A DNA stretch of 64,000 nucleotides from NCBI GenBank assembly GCA_963971305.1, contig OZ020317.1, positions 11,736,001-11,800,000 on the forward strand. The letters run 5' to 3'. A program made the position numbers and the translations under genes. This DNA is from Arcuatula senhousia. Lineage: Eukaryota > Mollusca > Bivalvia > Mytilida > Mytilidae. Below, one piece after another: positions 43,560 through 54,092 of this stretch. Each line of letters opens with the position of its first letter. Positions within the stretch are counted from its first letter, which is position 1. The notes under the pieces were generated by a model that saw only the letters and a program-made list of their open reading frames with translations, did not search any database and had not been told where the DNA came from.

Positions 43560-44733
43560 AATTAAATAAACTTAAAATATCTTATTTAAATGTATGTGGT
43601 TTAAAATCAAAACTACTTTTGTCAGAGTTTACTGATAATTTATCAAAATATGATCTTTTTGTCTGTACTGAATCAAAGTTAGATGGCATTGATATTTTGA
43701 ATCTACCAAATGAGTATGCTTATTTTTCTAAAAACCGCAAAAAATGTGATAGAAGGTCAGGTGAAATAACTGTTATTTATAAAAAAAATGTTTAGAAAAG
43801 TACTTATCATTTATAGATACAACTTGTGATTTTGTATTATGGGTAAACATTGAATCTAGCAATAGAAACTTTTTATTGGGCTGTGTGTATATACCACCTG
43901 AAAATTCAAAATATTCAAAACCCGATGTTTTTATTGAAATAGAAGATGAATATAAATTTTTAAAGGAAAACACATTATGTGCATTAGTTGGGGACTGGAA
44001 TGCACGAACAGGAATTTTGTCTGATTATATTGTTCCTGACGATGATTTAATAGAGATTTTGAATTTGGATGGTATTGATGATTTTAGCCAAAGTCTATAT
44101 GATCATGAAAAACTTTAATTATTTAATGTTCCCCTTAAAAGGAGTAGTCAAGATACTGGAAAATATAAAAGTTATGGATACAAGTTTATAAATTTTTGTA
44201 GAAATGCCAATCTTTATATTGCAAATGGTCGAATAGGGTCTGATATTAATGTTGGCAAAGTAACATGCAGTGAAACGAGCCTAGTAGATTATCTTATTGT
44301 TTCTTCAGAGTTATTTCCCTTTCTTTCTGATATTATTGTAAATGATTTTGATCCTTTAATCTCAGATAAACATTGTCAAATTGATTTTACTATATCATAT
44401 GAAATTTTGCCTGAGGTGGTTAATGACAATAAGTACTCAAACTCGGAAAGTAAACCGGTTCGGTGGGTGAATGAAAAGAAAGATAAGTTTATTGATTGTA
44501 TAGAAAGTGCTACTGACAATCTGAATGAACAGTTAGAGTTGTTAGACGTTAATAGTGATTCATTTCAAATGGACCTTGACAATTTCTTTAACTTATTATG
44601 TAAGACATTTAACAGTTCAGCTGAGTCGACATTCGGTAGTAAACCTAATCATACATGTAAAATAAATAGAAAAAGAATAGATAAACCATGACGTATGTCG
44701 TCAAAAACGAGCTGAATTTCATGATGCTAAAAT
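43560..44733 (+). pseudogene. LINE ORF2, endonuclease part
   Basis: In + frames: LNVCGLKSK (about 43583), CTESKLDG (43664), GCVYIPPENS (43880), GDWNARTG (43990), SLVDYLIVSSELF (44279) and ISDKHCQIDF (44363). These are the ordered blocks of the apurinic-type (EEP) endonuclease of non-LTR elements. Stops and frameshifts (e.g. near 43795 and 44118) break it. It continues beyond an insertion (44734-45806) into the RT at 45799. Lineage within non-LTR elements not determined; codon content is AT-rich like the surroundings. Confidence 0.8.
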
Positions 44734-45806
44734 AAAGGTAATAACAAAACTACCGAACTTGAATGATCAATCTCATAGTCCAGAGAAAATGACAAAAACG
44801 AATCAGTCATACCGGAGAACTGGTGGATCGCAATGGTCCTGACTTGGTACAGGCATTTCAAACGAAATGGTGGGTTAAACCAGGTTTTATGGCGCCAAAC
44901 CTCCCTCTTCCATTGCGATCTTAGGATCCGGTAATGACCATAGAACACAACATAGTTGTGAGACACAATAGGGATATTGAGGCGATCATCTCAGTACAGC
45001 ACACCAGTCAAACACTAATTAAAACAATTAACTATCATACCTTTTAACTCAATTTTGAACTTTTCTACTAGTGGCTGATAGCGAAGAAAGAATTTTTTTA
45101 GTGATCGTATGAGACGTATTTTCTTATAGCCCTGCTTCAAAAGTCGGTCACGAAGAAACCGGTGTCTGATCAAAAAATCTGTGAAATGTGTGCAAGCTCT
45201 GGCATATCGAATAAGTTGAGAAATATAAACACCATATGCAGGAGAAGTAGGTATATTGCTCTGTAGATTAGGAAAATTAATAATTTGAAAATTAAAATCG
45301 TCTCGTTTATCGTAGATTTTTGTACTGAGATGACCACCTGGGTCAAATTCGAGGTGCAAATCCAAGAAAGACGTGAAGCAATTAGATTCGGTGGTCTCTT
45401 TAATCTCCAATTCCGGAGGATATATTGAAGGAATCCAACTACCAAATGAAGTGTTATTGATAGAAAGGACATCGTCAATATATCTGAATGTAAGATTAAA
45501 TGACCTTGCCTCTTTCATCTTCTTGTTCTTTACGAGTCCCTGAAGAAATTCAGTCTCGTAAGAGTATAAAAACAAATCGGCGAGGAGAGGAGCACAGTTT
45601 GTGCCCATTGGAATGCCGATTTGTTGTTGAAAAATCTCTCCTCCGAAGGTGACAAATATGTTGTCAATGAGGAAATCAAGCATACTGCAAACTTGTTCCA
45701 GTGTGTAACAAATTTTATCTTTGAAAGATGTTTTGGAAAAGAATGTAGAATTATAAAAAGTATAACAATCTGCATAAATCAGATAATAATAAACGTGCGC
45801 TAAAAT
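44726..45806 (-). mobile_element. RYIDD-type retroelement inserted in the LINE
   Basis: GCTAAAAT occurs at 44726-44733 and 45799-45806, and the LINE reading resumes after it, so the 1,073 bp in between is an insertion with an 8-bp target duplication. It runs on the minus strand, has an RT frame at its 5' part and a ~280-bp 3' UTR. 3' fragments of the same family occur at 27096, 29226 and 40455. It is 5'-truncated. Confidence 0.8.
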
Positions 45807-45812
45807 TGGCAA
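45015..45812 (-). CDS. Reverse transcriptase, intact 265-codon frame
   Basis: Motifs in order: FGGEIFQQQIGIPMGTNCAP and LLADLFLYSYETEF (palm, fingers-to-palm B), TFRYIDDVLSINN (catalytic C motif with DD), FLDLHLEF, IYDKRDDFNFQIINFP, AYGVYISQLIRYARACTHF, RLLKQGYKK. RYIDD, 'FLD' and 'IPYG..ISQL.RYAR' recall Penelope-like and related RTs widespread in aquatic animals; the exact class is uncertain. The N-terminus is missing: the first five residues come from the flanking LINE. No endonuclease is present. The frame has no stop, so the insertion is young, but it is not autonomous. GIY-YIG or other partner domains not seen. Confidence 0.75.
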   Translation of the reverse strand: MPILAHVYYYLIYADCYTFYNSTFFSKTSFKDKICYTLEQVCSMLDFLIDNIFVTFGGEIFQQQIGIPMGTNCAPLLADLFLYSYETEFLQGLVKNKKMKEARSFNLTFRYIDDVLSINNTSFGSWIPSIYPPELEIKETTESNCFTSFLDLHLEFDPGGHLSTKIYDKRDDFNFQIINFPNLQSNIPTSPAYGVYISQLIRYARACTHFTDFLIRHRFLRDRLLKQGYKKIRLIRSLKKFFLRYQPLVEKFKIELKGMIVNCFN

Positions 45813-46930
45813 GTAAAGCGTACAAGACTGATCTGAATAAAGCTTTTTAAGATTATCAATTCAAAACTGAAATGAGTTGCGATTCATGTCTAACTCGTCT
45901 CCACAAGAGTTATGGAAGATTTTAAATAAGTTAAATTGTGATGATAGAAAAGCTGATAATAGTATTCCAATTGATGAGCTATATGAATATTTCAAACAAC
46001 TATATGAGTCTGATAATGATGTTACACATGATTTTGATATTACAAACATTGATAATGATGTAATTAATGAGATGCTTAATGGTCCTATTACAGAGGAGGA
46101 AGTCTCAAAAAGTGTTAAAGAGCTGAAAAATTGTAAAGCTCCAGGTTTTGATAATGTTGTTAATGAACAAATTAAGTCTACTATTCACTTATTTTTACAC
46201 TTATATGTAAAGCTATTTAACATGGTCTTAGATACTGGCTGTATCCCAGAGCTTTGGAATATTGGCATTATATTACCCGTTTATAAAAATAAGGGGGACC
46301 CTATAGTGACCCCGATTCCTATAGGGGTATCACTCTTGTTTCTACTTTGGGGAAAGTATATACTTCTATATTGAAAAGTAGACTGTCAAATTTTGCTGAT
46401 TTTGTTAATATGATACCAGATGCACAAGCAGGTTTTAAAAAAGGATATTCCACATATCATTTTTTGTTTACACATGCTTATAGACTTATATCTGTCTCAA
46501 GGGAAAAAATTATACTGTACTTTTGTAGAAGTTCGAAAAGCTTTCGATACTGTTTGGCGAGTTGGATTGTGGCAAAAAATGATAAAAAATAATATTATTG
46601 GAAAGATTTTGAAAGTTATATATAATATGTACACTAATATTAAATCATGTGTTAGACAAGGTAATGCAATGTCTTGCTTTTTTAACTGTGAGATTGGTGT
46701 AAGACAGGGAGAGAATTTATCTCCTCTACTTTTTTCGATATTCCTAGCACATTTAGAGACATTTTTAGCTGATAAGAATATTAATGGGCTTGAAACAGTG
46801 GCCAAATATTGTCTTGAAAATATTAATACGTATTTGTTATTATTTCTATTATTATATGCAGATGACACCATTTTATTGGCCGAATCAGCTGCAGAGTTAC
46901 AAAACACTTTAAAAATATTTGAAGTGTTAT
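45799..46930 (+). pseudogene. LINE ORF2, reverse transcriptase part
   Basis: Continuation of the LINE after the insertion: ELWKILNKLNCDD, EEVSKSVKELKNCKAPGFDN, PDAQAGFKKGYSTYHFL, FVEVRKAFDTVWR (A motif), GVRQGENLSPLLFSIFL (B motif) and LLYADDTILLAES (C motif). At least two frame changes (near 46310 and 46500) break it. It stops at 'LKIFEVLYF', where the GATATC satellite begins, so the thumb and C-terminus are lost or displaced. Antisense frame 46497-46949 is a shadow. Confidence 0.85.
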
Positions 46931-47665
46931 ACTTTATAAGATATCTCATAAAGTTTATAAGATATCTTATAAACTTTATGAGATATCTTATAAAAAATAA
47001 TTTATGAGATATCTTATAAAAAATAATTTATAAGATATCTTATATACTTTATAAGATATCTTATAAACTTTATGAGATATCTTATAAATTTTATAAGATA
47101 TCTTATTTACTATATAAGATATCTTTAAAAGAAAATGAGATATCTACTAAACACAATGTTTATAAGATATCTCATAATGTTTATAGGATATCTTATAAAG
47201 TATATGAGATATCTTATAAATTATTTTTTATAAGATATCTTATAAATTATTTTTTATAAGATATCTTATAAAGTTTATAAGATATCTTATAAAGTTTATC
47301 AGATATCTTATAAAGTTTATCAGATATCTTATAAACTTTATGAGATATCTTATAAAGTATATGAGATATCTTAAAAATGTTATGAGATATCTTTAAAGAG
47401 GCCTTATAAAAATATAAGATCTCTTATAATGTTTATAAGATATCTCATATATTTAGTAAGATATCTTATTAAATATATAAGATATCTCATATAAATGGGA
47501 GTTTATAAGATATCTTATAAAACATATGAGATATCTTATAAAACATATAAGATATCTCATAAAACATATAAGATATCTCATAAAACATATAAGATATCTT
47601 ATAAAACATATAAGATATCTCATAAAGTTTATGAGATATCTTATATAAAATAATTTATAAGATAT
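46931..47665. repeat. 21-bp palindromic satellite (ATAAGATATCTTAT)
   Basis: About 31 GATATC centres in 720 bp. The regular part has a 21-bp spacing (46940, 46961, 46982; 47530, 47551, 47572, 47593, 47614, 47635). Core ATAAGATATCTTAT or ATGAGATATCTCAT is joined by A/T linkers such as AAACAT or AAAGTTT. Since each unit is a palindrome and 21 bp is seven codons, both strands give a similar repeating 'F(I/M)RYLI.' peptide; this is not evidence of coding. It starts within the LINE RT frame. Confidence 0.95.
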
Positions 47666-47683
47666 ATAATAAAAGTTAAAAAC

Positions 47684-47805
47684 TTTAAAGGAAAACACAT
47701 TATGTGCATTAGTTGGGGACTGGAATGCACGAACAGGAATTTTGTCTGATTATATTGTTCCTGACGATGATTTAATAGAGATTTTGAATTTGGATGGTAT
47801 TGATG
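47684..47805 (+). repeat. Exact 122-bp copy of LINE endonuclease sequence
   Basis: Identical by eye to 43959-44080 (GDWNARTG coding region), offset 3,725 bp, same orientation. It lies between the satellite and an inverted LINE and ends abruptly at 'attgatg', where minus-strand LINE sequence begins. Confidence 0.9.
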
Positions 47806-49150
47806 CTAACATATTGCATATATTCTCGTTTTCACAAGATAACAACCAGATAAATTTGTTAGTTACGTCTAAGTGTTGAAAGTTTGAGCAAAGTTTCTCT
47901 ACTTCACTGAACAGATTTGCCCGCTCTACAGTGTACGAGGGACAGTGCATAAGAAAATGTATCTCGTCTTCGATTTCCTGTGTTTTACAAAGTTTGCAAA
48001 ATCGATTATTTTTGTTTATATTTAAACATGTTAAATACCTGTCTTTCTCTATCGCTAATTTATGAGCACTTATTCTAAACTGTGTCAGACACTTCCTTGT
48101 AGAGAAAGATTTTATACAGTGCAAATAAGGTTCTCGTTTGAAAGATTCTTTGAATATACAATACGTTCTTAATTTTCCTTGTTTTTTAATACCATTTTCA
48201 ACTAATTGATCTTTCCAATGACTTTTGAATCTGTTAATTAACAACAGACGTACTTTATCTACATTGCAATTATCTAAGTTGATTTTCAGTATGTTCTTAA
48301 TTTGGAATATAAAATTGTACCAAGTTTTTACACCTTTATCACTCAGCATTTTGCTCTCCTGTAAACATTGGTGTAGTAAATGATCATGCTCATAATCTAA
48401 TATTCTCTGGTATAATATTACGACCGAATATATGATGTCAATGTGATAGGGAAATCTCCCTAGTTCTCCAATAACTGCAATATTTGTTGATTTCTTATTT
48501 ACTCCAAGAATGTATTTACAAAACTTATTGCATAAAGTATTAAATTCATACTTCTCATATTTGTTTTCAAATTCATCATTCACAGATGTTAAAGTACTCC
48601 ATATTTCAGAGGCGTAAAGTAAAATAGGTTTGATGGTGTGGTCAAAGATATGCAAGTTTGTGTCAATTTTTGGTATGATATCTCCAAGCATGCCTTTTAG
48701 TTTGAATAATGCTTTTCAAGCTCTCTGGTATAAATCTTTTCTTGTGTGACAAAAGCTTCCAGAGGCAGAAAATATTATACCTAGATATTTATATGTTTGG
48801 ACATTTTCGAGCAAGGTTCCTTGTAAACTAAAAGTTTCCTCCAGTATTTTCCCGCTCTTATTGAAAATTAAGATCTTCGTCTCTCTAATGTTAATTTGTA
48901 GACACCATTCTTTACAATATTTGTCAATCTTATTCAAACAATTTTGTAAACCAAGTTTACTATTTGATAATAATACAACATCGTCTGCATATAACAAGCA
49001 ATTCAAGGATCTATTACCAATTTTTAACTGGACAACACTCGTTGTCAAACACTTTTGGTAGATCATTAATAAATATTTTAAACAAATATGGACTTAAATT
49101 ATCTCCTTGTCGTACACCATTATCAGATGTAAAAAACTTTGTCAGCTTAT
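47806..49150 (-). pseudogene. Second LINE ORF2, RT end and C-terminal region
   Basis: Minus strand: FFTSDNGVRQGDNLSPYLF (about 49140-49085), a frame change, LLYADDVVLLSNS (C motif), CKEWCLQIN, ETKILIFNKSGK, YKYLGIIFS, then one in-frame TGA (48716-48718), KPILLYASEIW, FRISAHKLAIEKDRY and CKLCKTQEIEDEIHFLMHC. The 313- and 116-codon frames are one reading frame split by that stop. The last 16 or so codons (from IPSKFK) run into the antisense of the duplicated 122 bp, so the true C-terminus is truncated at 47806. It is more distantly related to the LINE at 43.5-46.9 kb. Confidence 0.8.
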
Positions 49151-49860
49151 CATTTATTTATATGACTTATACGCTTTTTTCTGATGAAAATGAAATATTT
49201 AAAGTTAGTATCTTATAAATATTTTTATTTATATTCAGCTCTTACACTTTTGAGGTAATCTATATAAGAAATATTTGAGGTACGGATTCAGTATTGGAAG
49301 CATTGTCATCTTTAAAAAATACCATAGGTTCATTTATAAAATACCGAGTCGTTCATGCTTTGTTCAATAAAATATAAAAAAAAGTTGTAAAATTGACAAT
49401 GACTTGGCTTTGTGTCAATATGAGGTGGACAAGTTTTACATCAATATTGCATGTCTACTGCACGGTTCAATTTAACTCGTATTCATATTTACTTAATATT
49501 TTTGGGATGCTTTGGTTTGTCTTTTATTATAGCTTTTATGTGCCAACGACGACATGTCGGAATAGGACATTAAATTTTAAGTCCGACCATGCGAAATTAC
49601 TAAGAGAACCCCACATGGAATAATTTGACACTTTGGAGGATTGTTTAGTATGGCAAAATGTATGCCCTAGGGGGGATGTTCAGCCCTATAGACCTTTTGA
49701 GATTCCTGTTTGGTGTCCTGTGTTGGGCATACAATGTCCCATAGATTAATTCTTCCAGAAGTTTTTTATCAAAGATTATATTTGTACTCTATTTGATCTT
49801 ATCTACCTTCTAATAGAAAAAGTAGATATTTGAAATTCTCAAGGAAAACCGTCTCTGTCA
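49151..49860. other. Spacer
   Basis: No gene recognised; the short frames at 49393-49623 have no motif. Confidence 0.4.
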
Positions 49861-49861
49861 T

Positions 49862-50430
49862 GTAGATAGATAGATAATTTTATTAAACTAATCACAGTGC
49901 CCAAGATTTGAGCAGAATAATCAAACAGTTATAACACAAAACATATATGATTTGATTGATTGGAGTACTTATAAAAAGACATACAATATACCTAATAACA
50001 TGAACAAATAGTTCACTAATTATTAAACAAGACAACTTAAATTAATAACACATCATATATTAAGCATGGAGGGAAACATCCCCCTCCCTAGAAAGGATGA
50101 CCTCTCTTTCTTTAAATAATTTATTTATAAGTTTGGAAACTGATGATATAATAAAATTATCTTCAGAAACCAAGAGCCAAGTTAGTTTTTGTTCATTATT
50201 CAATGTGTTAAAGTTCTTATATTTATCTATTATTTGTTTATTTAAAGTTATCATTTCTTATTGGATTTAATTTTGAACACTTGAGTAAAAAATGTTCCTC
50301 ATCTTCAACTTCCTGTTTTCATTTTCTGCAGATTCTGTCCTCTGCTCTAATATTTATATAGCGGCCTCGCTCAATGTCTAAGTTATGTCCGATATGTAAT
50401 ATGTCGAGGATAAAAATGTTTTACTTGACT
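49862..50430 (-). pseudogene. LINE ORF2 C-terminal fragment with 3' tail
   Basis: Minus-strand frames read HNLDIERGRYINIRAEDRIC, then (after a stop) EVEDEEHFLLKCSKLN, and from 50254 NTLNNEQKLTWLLVSEDN ending at 50060. These match the C-terminal blocks of the LINE at 47.8 kb (RYLTCLNI, IEDEIHFLMHC, NKFIWLLSCEN). A short (TATC)n tract at 49862-49877 may be the 3' tail. Confidence 0.7.
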
Positions 50431-51300
50431 GTAAGTTTAGAATAACGAAAAAAATCCATATTTTGAAAAGGCAAAAACAGAAAATAAATCTTTTAAATTT
50501 TGATATGTTGAATGAAATAAGTAAAATTAAGTACACTCTGTCCCTAAGTGACAATCTTTTGGCAAGTAGAAAACACTAGTTCCTTCCTAAAAACAGGAAT
50601 TATATTATAGTAGGACTGACATGACTGAGGACAAGGGACTTATAAACATATGTTTAATATTGTGGTTATTGTTTATACTTGCTGTGCGAATTTTTGTATG
50701 TTTCTCACAACCCAAATGTTGTGATAAATATTACAAAAAATGTTTATTGTAAAACAGCGAGCATCAAACACTGGTCACATTCAGGACTGCTGGATGTTTT
50801 ACCTTGCATATGTTTGTACCCATGCAAACAAAGTTCGGGAGCATGTAGTAGTCACCCAGTCTGTGTGTCTGTCTATTTATCTCGCATTAAAGCACAACTC
50901 ACCTAATTCGCTGGGACTATGGAAATATCGATTTTTTTTTATTTCATCGTGACGTCGGTGACGTTATATCGTAAAAGGGGAAATGAGCTTTTTGCTTATA
51001 AAGGGAGAGGGGAACTGGACTGATCCTATCTTTCCCCCGCGGGGAAAACTGGATCGATCCTATTCTTCCGGGGGGACTGGATCGATCCAGATCCCCTCCC
51101 CGGAAAAAAAACTGGCATGGGGGAAAATCTACAATAGAAGACCGTAATAAAAAAAAATCGTATTGTTACGGTCGTAAACAATTCGGTCTCCGTCCCGTCA
51201 TCCGTTCCCGATTTTCGTCTTTGCCGTAACAATATTTTGTTTTATTGTTATATACGGTTTTGCCCAAATTTGCCGTAATCGTATCCTGTGCCAAAACAAT
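50431..51300. other. Spacer with GC-rich palindromes
   Basis: At 51015-51090 'actggatcgatcc' is repeated, including the palindrome TGGATCGATCCA, between C-rich and G-rich tracts. 51145-51290 contains several 'ttgccgtaa/ttacggt' words that can pair. No gene. Confidence 0.4.
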
Positions 51301-51309
51301 AACTGTCTT

Positions 51310-51450
51310 TTGATTGGAGTTATTGACTTTAGAAAAAAAAAATCTTTGTTATTCACCTTGCCAGCTGGGCTCGGTGATTAACAGTTTTTTTTTTATTTTT
51401 CAAAAGTCAATAACTCCACACATTTACCTCATCAAAAGAGAGAAATAGTA
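51310..51450. mobile_element. Fold-back MITE
   Basis: 'tggagttattgacttt' (51317) and 'aaagtcaataactcca' (51404-51419) are perfect 16-bp inverted arms; outer 'tcttttgat' and 'atcaaaaga' extend the pairing. Confidence 0.65.
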
Positions 51451-51998
51451 TAATATTTTTTAAAAATATTGTCTGTGATTGACGATTCGCTCGCTAAATA
51501 AGGAAAATTTAAATGCTACTGATGAGAGGTTACTCCTTGAAATATCGATTTTTGGTTAAAATGAACTAAATCAGCCCATTGCCCGAAATGTTAACAATTT
51601 TGTCTCTCACCTGGTTATAAATAATATTTGAACCATTCCGTTTTTTTTTCTTGAAAGTTTCATATCTCTGGGTGCAAATGAGCACAAGAAATCCATATGG
51701 TACCGCAGCAAAAATGCTCCGAAAATCAGCATCTTGGGAACCACCAAACATCCGGCAGCTGTTTTAAAGTCAAGATTTGGGACGTTCACTGCACTGAAAG
51801 AAAATACTTTTATAAATATTTATCAGGGATCTTCAGATCTTTTATGCTTTTCAAAAATTCATATATATATCTAAGTTTTTTTTCCAACTTCAACTGATCC
51901 TTTATCTCTTATATTAAAAAAATACATTCATATTTACTTCTGAATATAATGTAGGGTGTAAAATCCAGGTGGCGGCACCGGTCTCTATTTACTTCCTT
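51451..51998. other. Spacer
   Basis: Short frames on both strands overlap at 51566-51897 without motifs; no gene called. Confidence 0.4.
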
Positions 51999-52396
51999 TT
52001 AAGGATGTTCGCTACTATTATTGAAAATAAATAGGTTTCAAATTTGATGCCTTAAATGAAAAAATATTAGTAAAAGGTATAAAATAAGCAAAAAAATTTG
52101 ATAGGTTCGTGACCTCGTTTTCAAGATAATTGACGTTAAAGTTTTTGCCGGAAAAGGTTTTCTCTGACTTTTTCATAGGTTTAGCATTAGCACTATTTTG
52201 ATATTAAAACCCATGACAGAATAAATAGGATTTGATAAAACTTTGTCTATTACCTCTTTATGACATATTAAAGACATTAATAACAAGAAAATAGGGGGTT
52301 CGTGGGCAAAAATTTTAACCCTATTTTGATGGTAAAATCCAGAGGATTCCGCAAAAATGACAGAAATACCAAAACAAGACCAGCGAGCATCCTTAA
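51999..52396. mobile_element. TTAA-flanked MITE (GGATGTTCGCT ends)
   Basis: TTAA|GGATGTTCGCT (52003) and AGCGAGCATCC|TTAA (ending 52392) are inverted with one mismatch; TTAA is on both sides. 390 bp, no coding. A second TTAA-type element is at 39312. Confidence 0.65.
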
Positions 52397-52446
52397 CCTA
52401 TATTAGCATATCAAAATTAACCGTTTATACCCGCGTTTCCATAGCT

Positions 52447-52530
52447 TCGTTGGGTTGCGTTTCAGTTTTGTTTTTTACTTTACACCAACATGTAAATAAA
52501 GAAAAGATAACTCTAAACCACAATTTACAC
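52447..52530 (+). repeat. Dispersed repeat shared with 23640-23740
   Basis: 'gttgcgtttcagttttgttt', 'caccaacat' and 'agataactc' in the same order as at 23.65 kb. Confidence 0.5.
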
Positions 52531-53017
52531 GGACAATCGACTTTATTTGATTTGAGCCCGGGGATTTGAGGCAGATTTGTTTAATGTAAAGTTATTTTTT
52601 ATAAGCATTAGCATGGCGAATATCAAAAAGGTAGTGTCTGCGCGTCCACGCCGCGTGGACGAATAGACTACAGGCTACGCGTCCACGCTTCCAAAAAAAA
52701 CACCTAAAACGGATTTTTCCGGTTTAAAGCTTTCCATAATTTCGTGGTTGAAATAAACTTTATGAAATTTCAGGGGCAATTATCTTTTTATATATAAGCA
52801 TGTAAGTGAGTGACTGTCTTGACGAAAACTGCTAAGTTTTTGTAAATGGTATATACAGTAGGAGTTTGAAAATTTGGAAAAAAAAAATAAAGGATTATGA
52901 AATCATTAACTTGATACAGATTTATAAAAGAAACTGTATGACTATTGAAATTGCTTTAAAAAATCCAATGGCAAATAGGATTGTCTAAGATGATCTTAAA
53001 TACGTTCGGATTCAGTA
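52531..53017. other. Spacer with a GC-rich hairpin
   Basis: 'gcgtccacgccgcgtggacg' (52640) folds on itself and 'gcgtccacgc' recurs at 52679. No gene. Confidence 0.4.
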
Positions 53018-54092
53018 TAACGTGACGGTACCCAAATTGCAACAACTTTGACGGTTTTTGTCTCGTATCTTTATCTGGGCACGATTGCTTAAAATTTTGG
53101 TCGGCTGTGTTTTCACAGCTTCTAGAGAAGGAATTGATTTCAAATTTGGTATACAGCTTTAGCATGATGAGTTGTATTGTGCCTCCCCTTTCCAGGTCAG
53201 TCAGTCATCTACTTCCTGTTTTCTGAATGGCCGAGTGGGGGTATGCTTAGCACGACTTAGTGCAACCCCTTGTTTCTATTAATTTAGACTGATTTCCAAA
53301 AATCTTTTCTGAAACCACTGAAAGGATTATTTTGCAACTTTGTATACTTGAAAGTTTGTGAAATTTATTCAAACTTTGGCATAAGAGATCAGGTGAGCGA
53401 TTCAGGCTCCTGGGAGCCTCTAGTTATTAAAAAATTCAATCAAGAAAAGGTATGTCAAAAATATTTAAAGGCATTTTATGACTCTTTGTCTGATTTGTGG
53501 ACAATTGCACAGTATTCTCGAAAAGGGCTGTATAATTGTGTATTTTCTTGTTTGCAGCTAAAACAACGGTGCAGACATGCAAAGTCCGTTGTAAATGAAG
53601 CATTTACATCTTTTAAATATTTAAAAACACTAAATACAAACATAACTGACCTGAAAACAAAGTAAATTTGAAGTCTAAATTTAGGTCTCCATTACGTCAT
53701 CTAGTGCGGACGTGATAGAAAGCACTTTTATTTTAGTTCCGGGTTGAGTTCTTGGAATATTCATATGAATTTTGCTGTCTGAATAATTTGGCAACAAATG
53801 ATATTTAGAAAAATGAAAAATATAAAACGATTGTCAAGATTTTCAACATCAACCAGAAGTCATGTCTGTCGCACGGCAATTTTCAGCAATTCCACTTTCA
53901 TATACAATCGTATTTTTTTCTATTAGAAATGACTTATTTATTCATATTTTTGTTGAATACTTTAGGAAAATAATCTAATATTAATAATAGAAAAGAAAAT
54001 CGAGTATTACTTAACAATCCTGTTATTATAGAACAATTCATGTAGAGTGTTGCAATTTGGGTACCTGTTGCAATTTGGGTAGCGTTACGTTA
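53018..54092. mobile_element. TIR element (CCCAAATTGCAACA arms) with nested tail
   Basis: 'taacgtgacggtacccaaat' (53018) and 'atttgggtagcgttacgtta' (ending 54092) are inverted with two mismatches, continuing into 'tgcaaca'. The right arm contains an extra 'tgttgcaatttgggta'. An AGCTCACC-family tail (53389-53421) and its leader lie inside. The 105-codon frame at 53348-53665 starts within that leader and has no recognised motif. Confidence 0.55.
53275..53424 (+). repeat. AGCTCACC-family minimal copy (leader + tail)
   Basis: The leader 'tttctgaaaccactgaaagg' is followed after about 80 bp by the intact tail AGGTGAGCGATTCAGGCTCC + TGGGAGCCTC. Core monomers and head are absent. Confidence 0.6.

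Noticed and set aside
46497..46949. 150-codon minus-strand ORF
   Set aside because: Antisense of the LINE reverse transcriptase motifs.
47453..47698. ORF of repeated RYLI-type peptides
   Set aside because: Arises from a 21-bp palindromic satellite whose period is a multiple of three; open on both strands.
53348..53665. 105-codon + strand ORF
   Set aside because: Starts in a repeat leader and tail; no recognisable motif. Could hide an exon but is unsupported.
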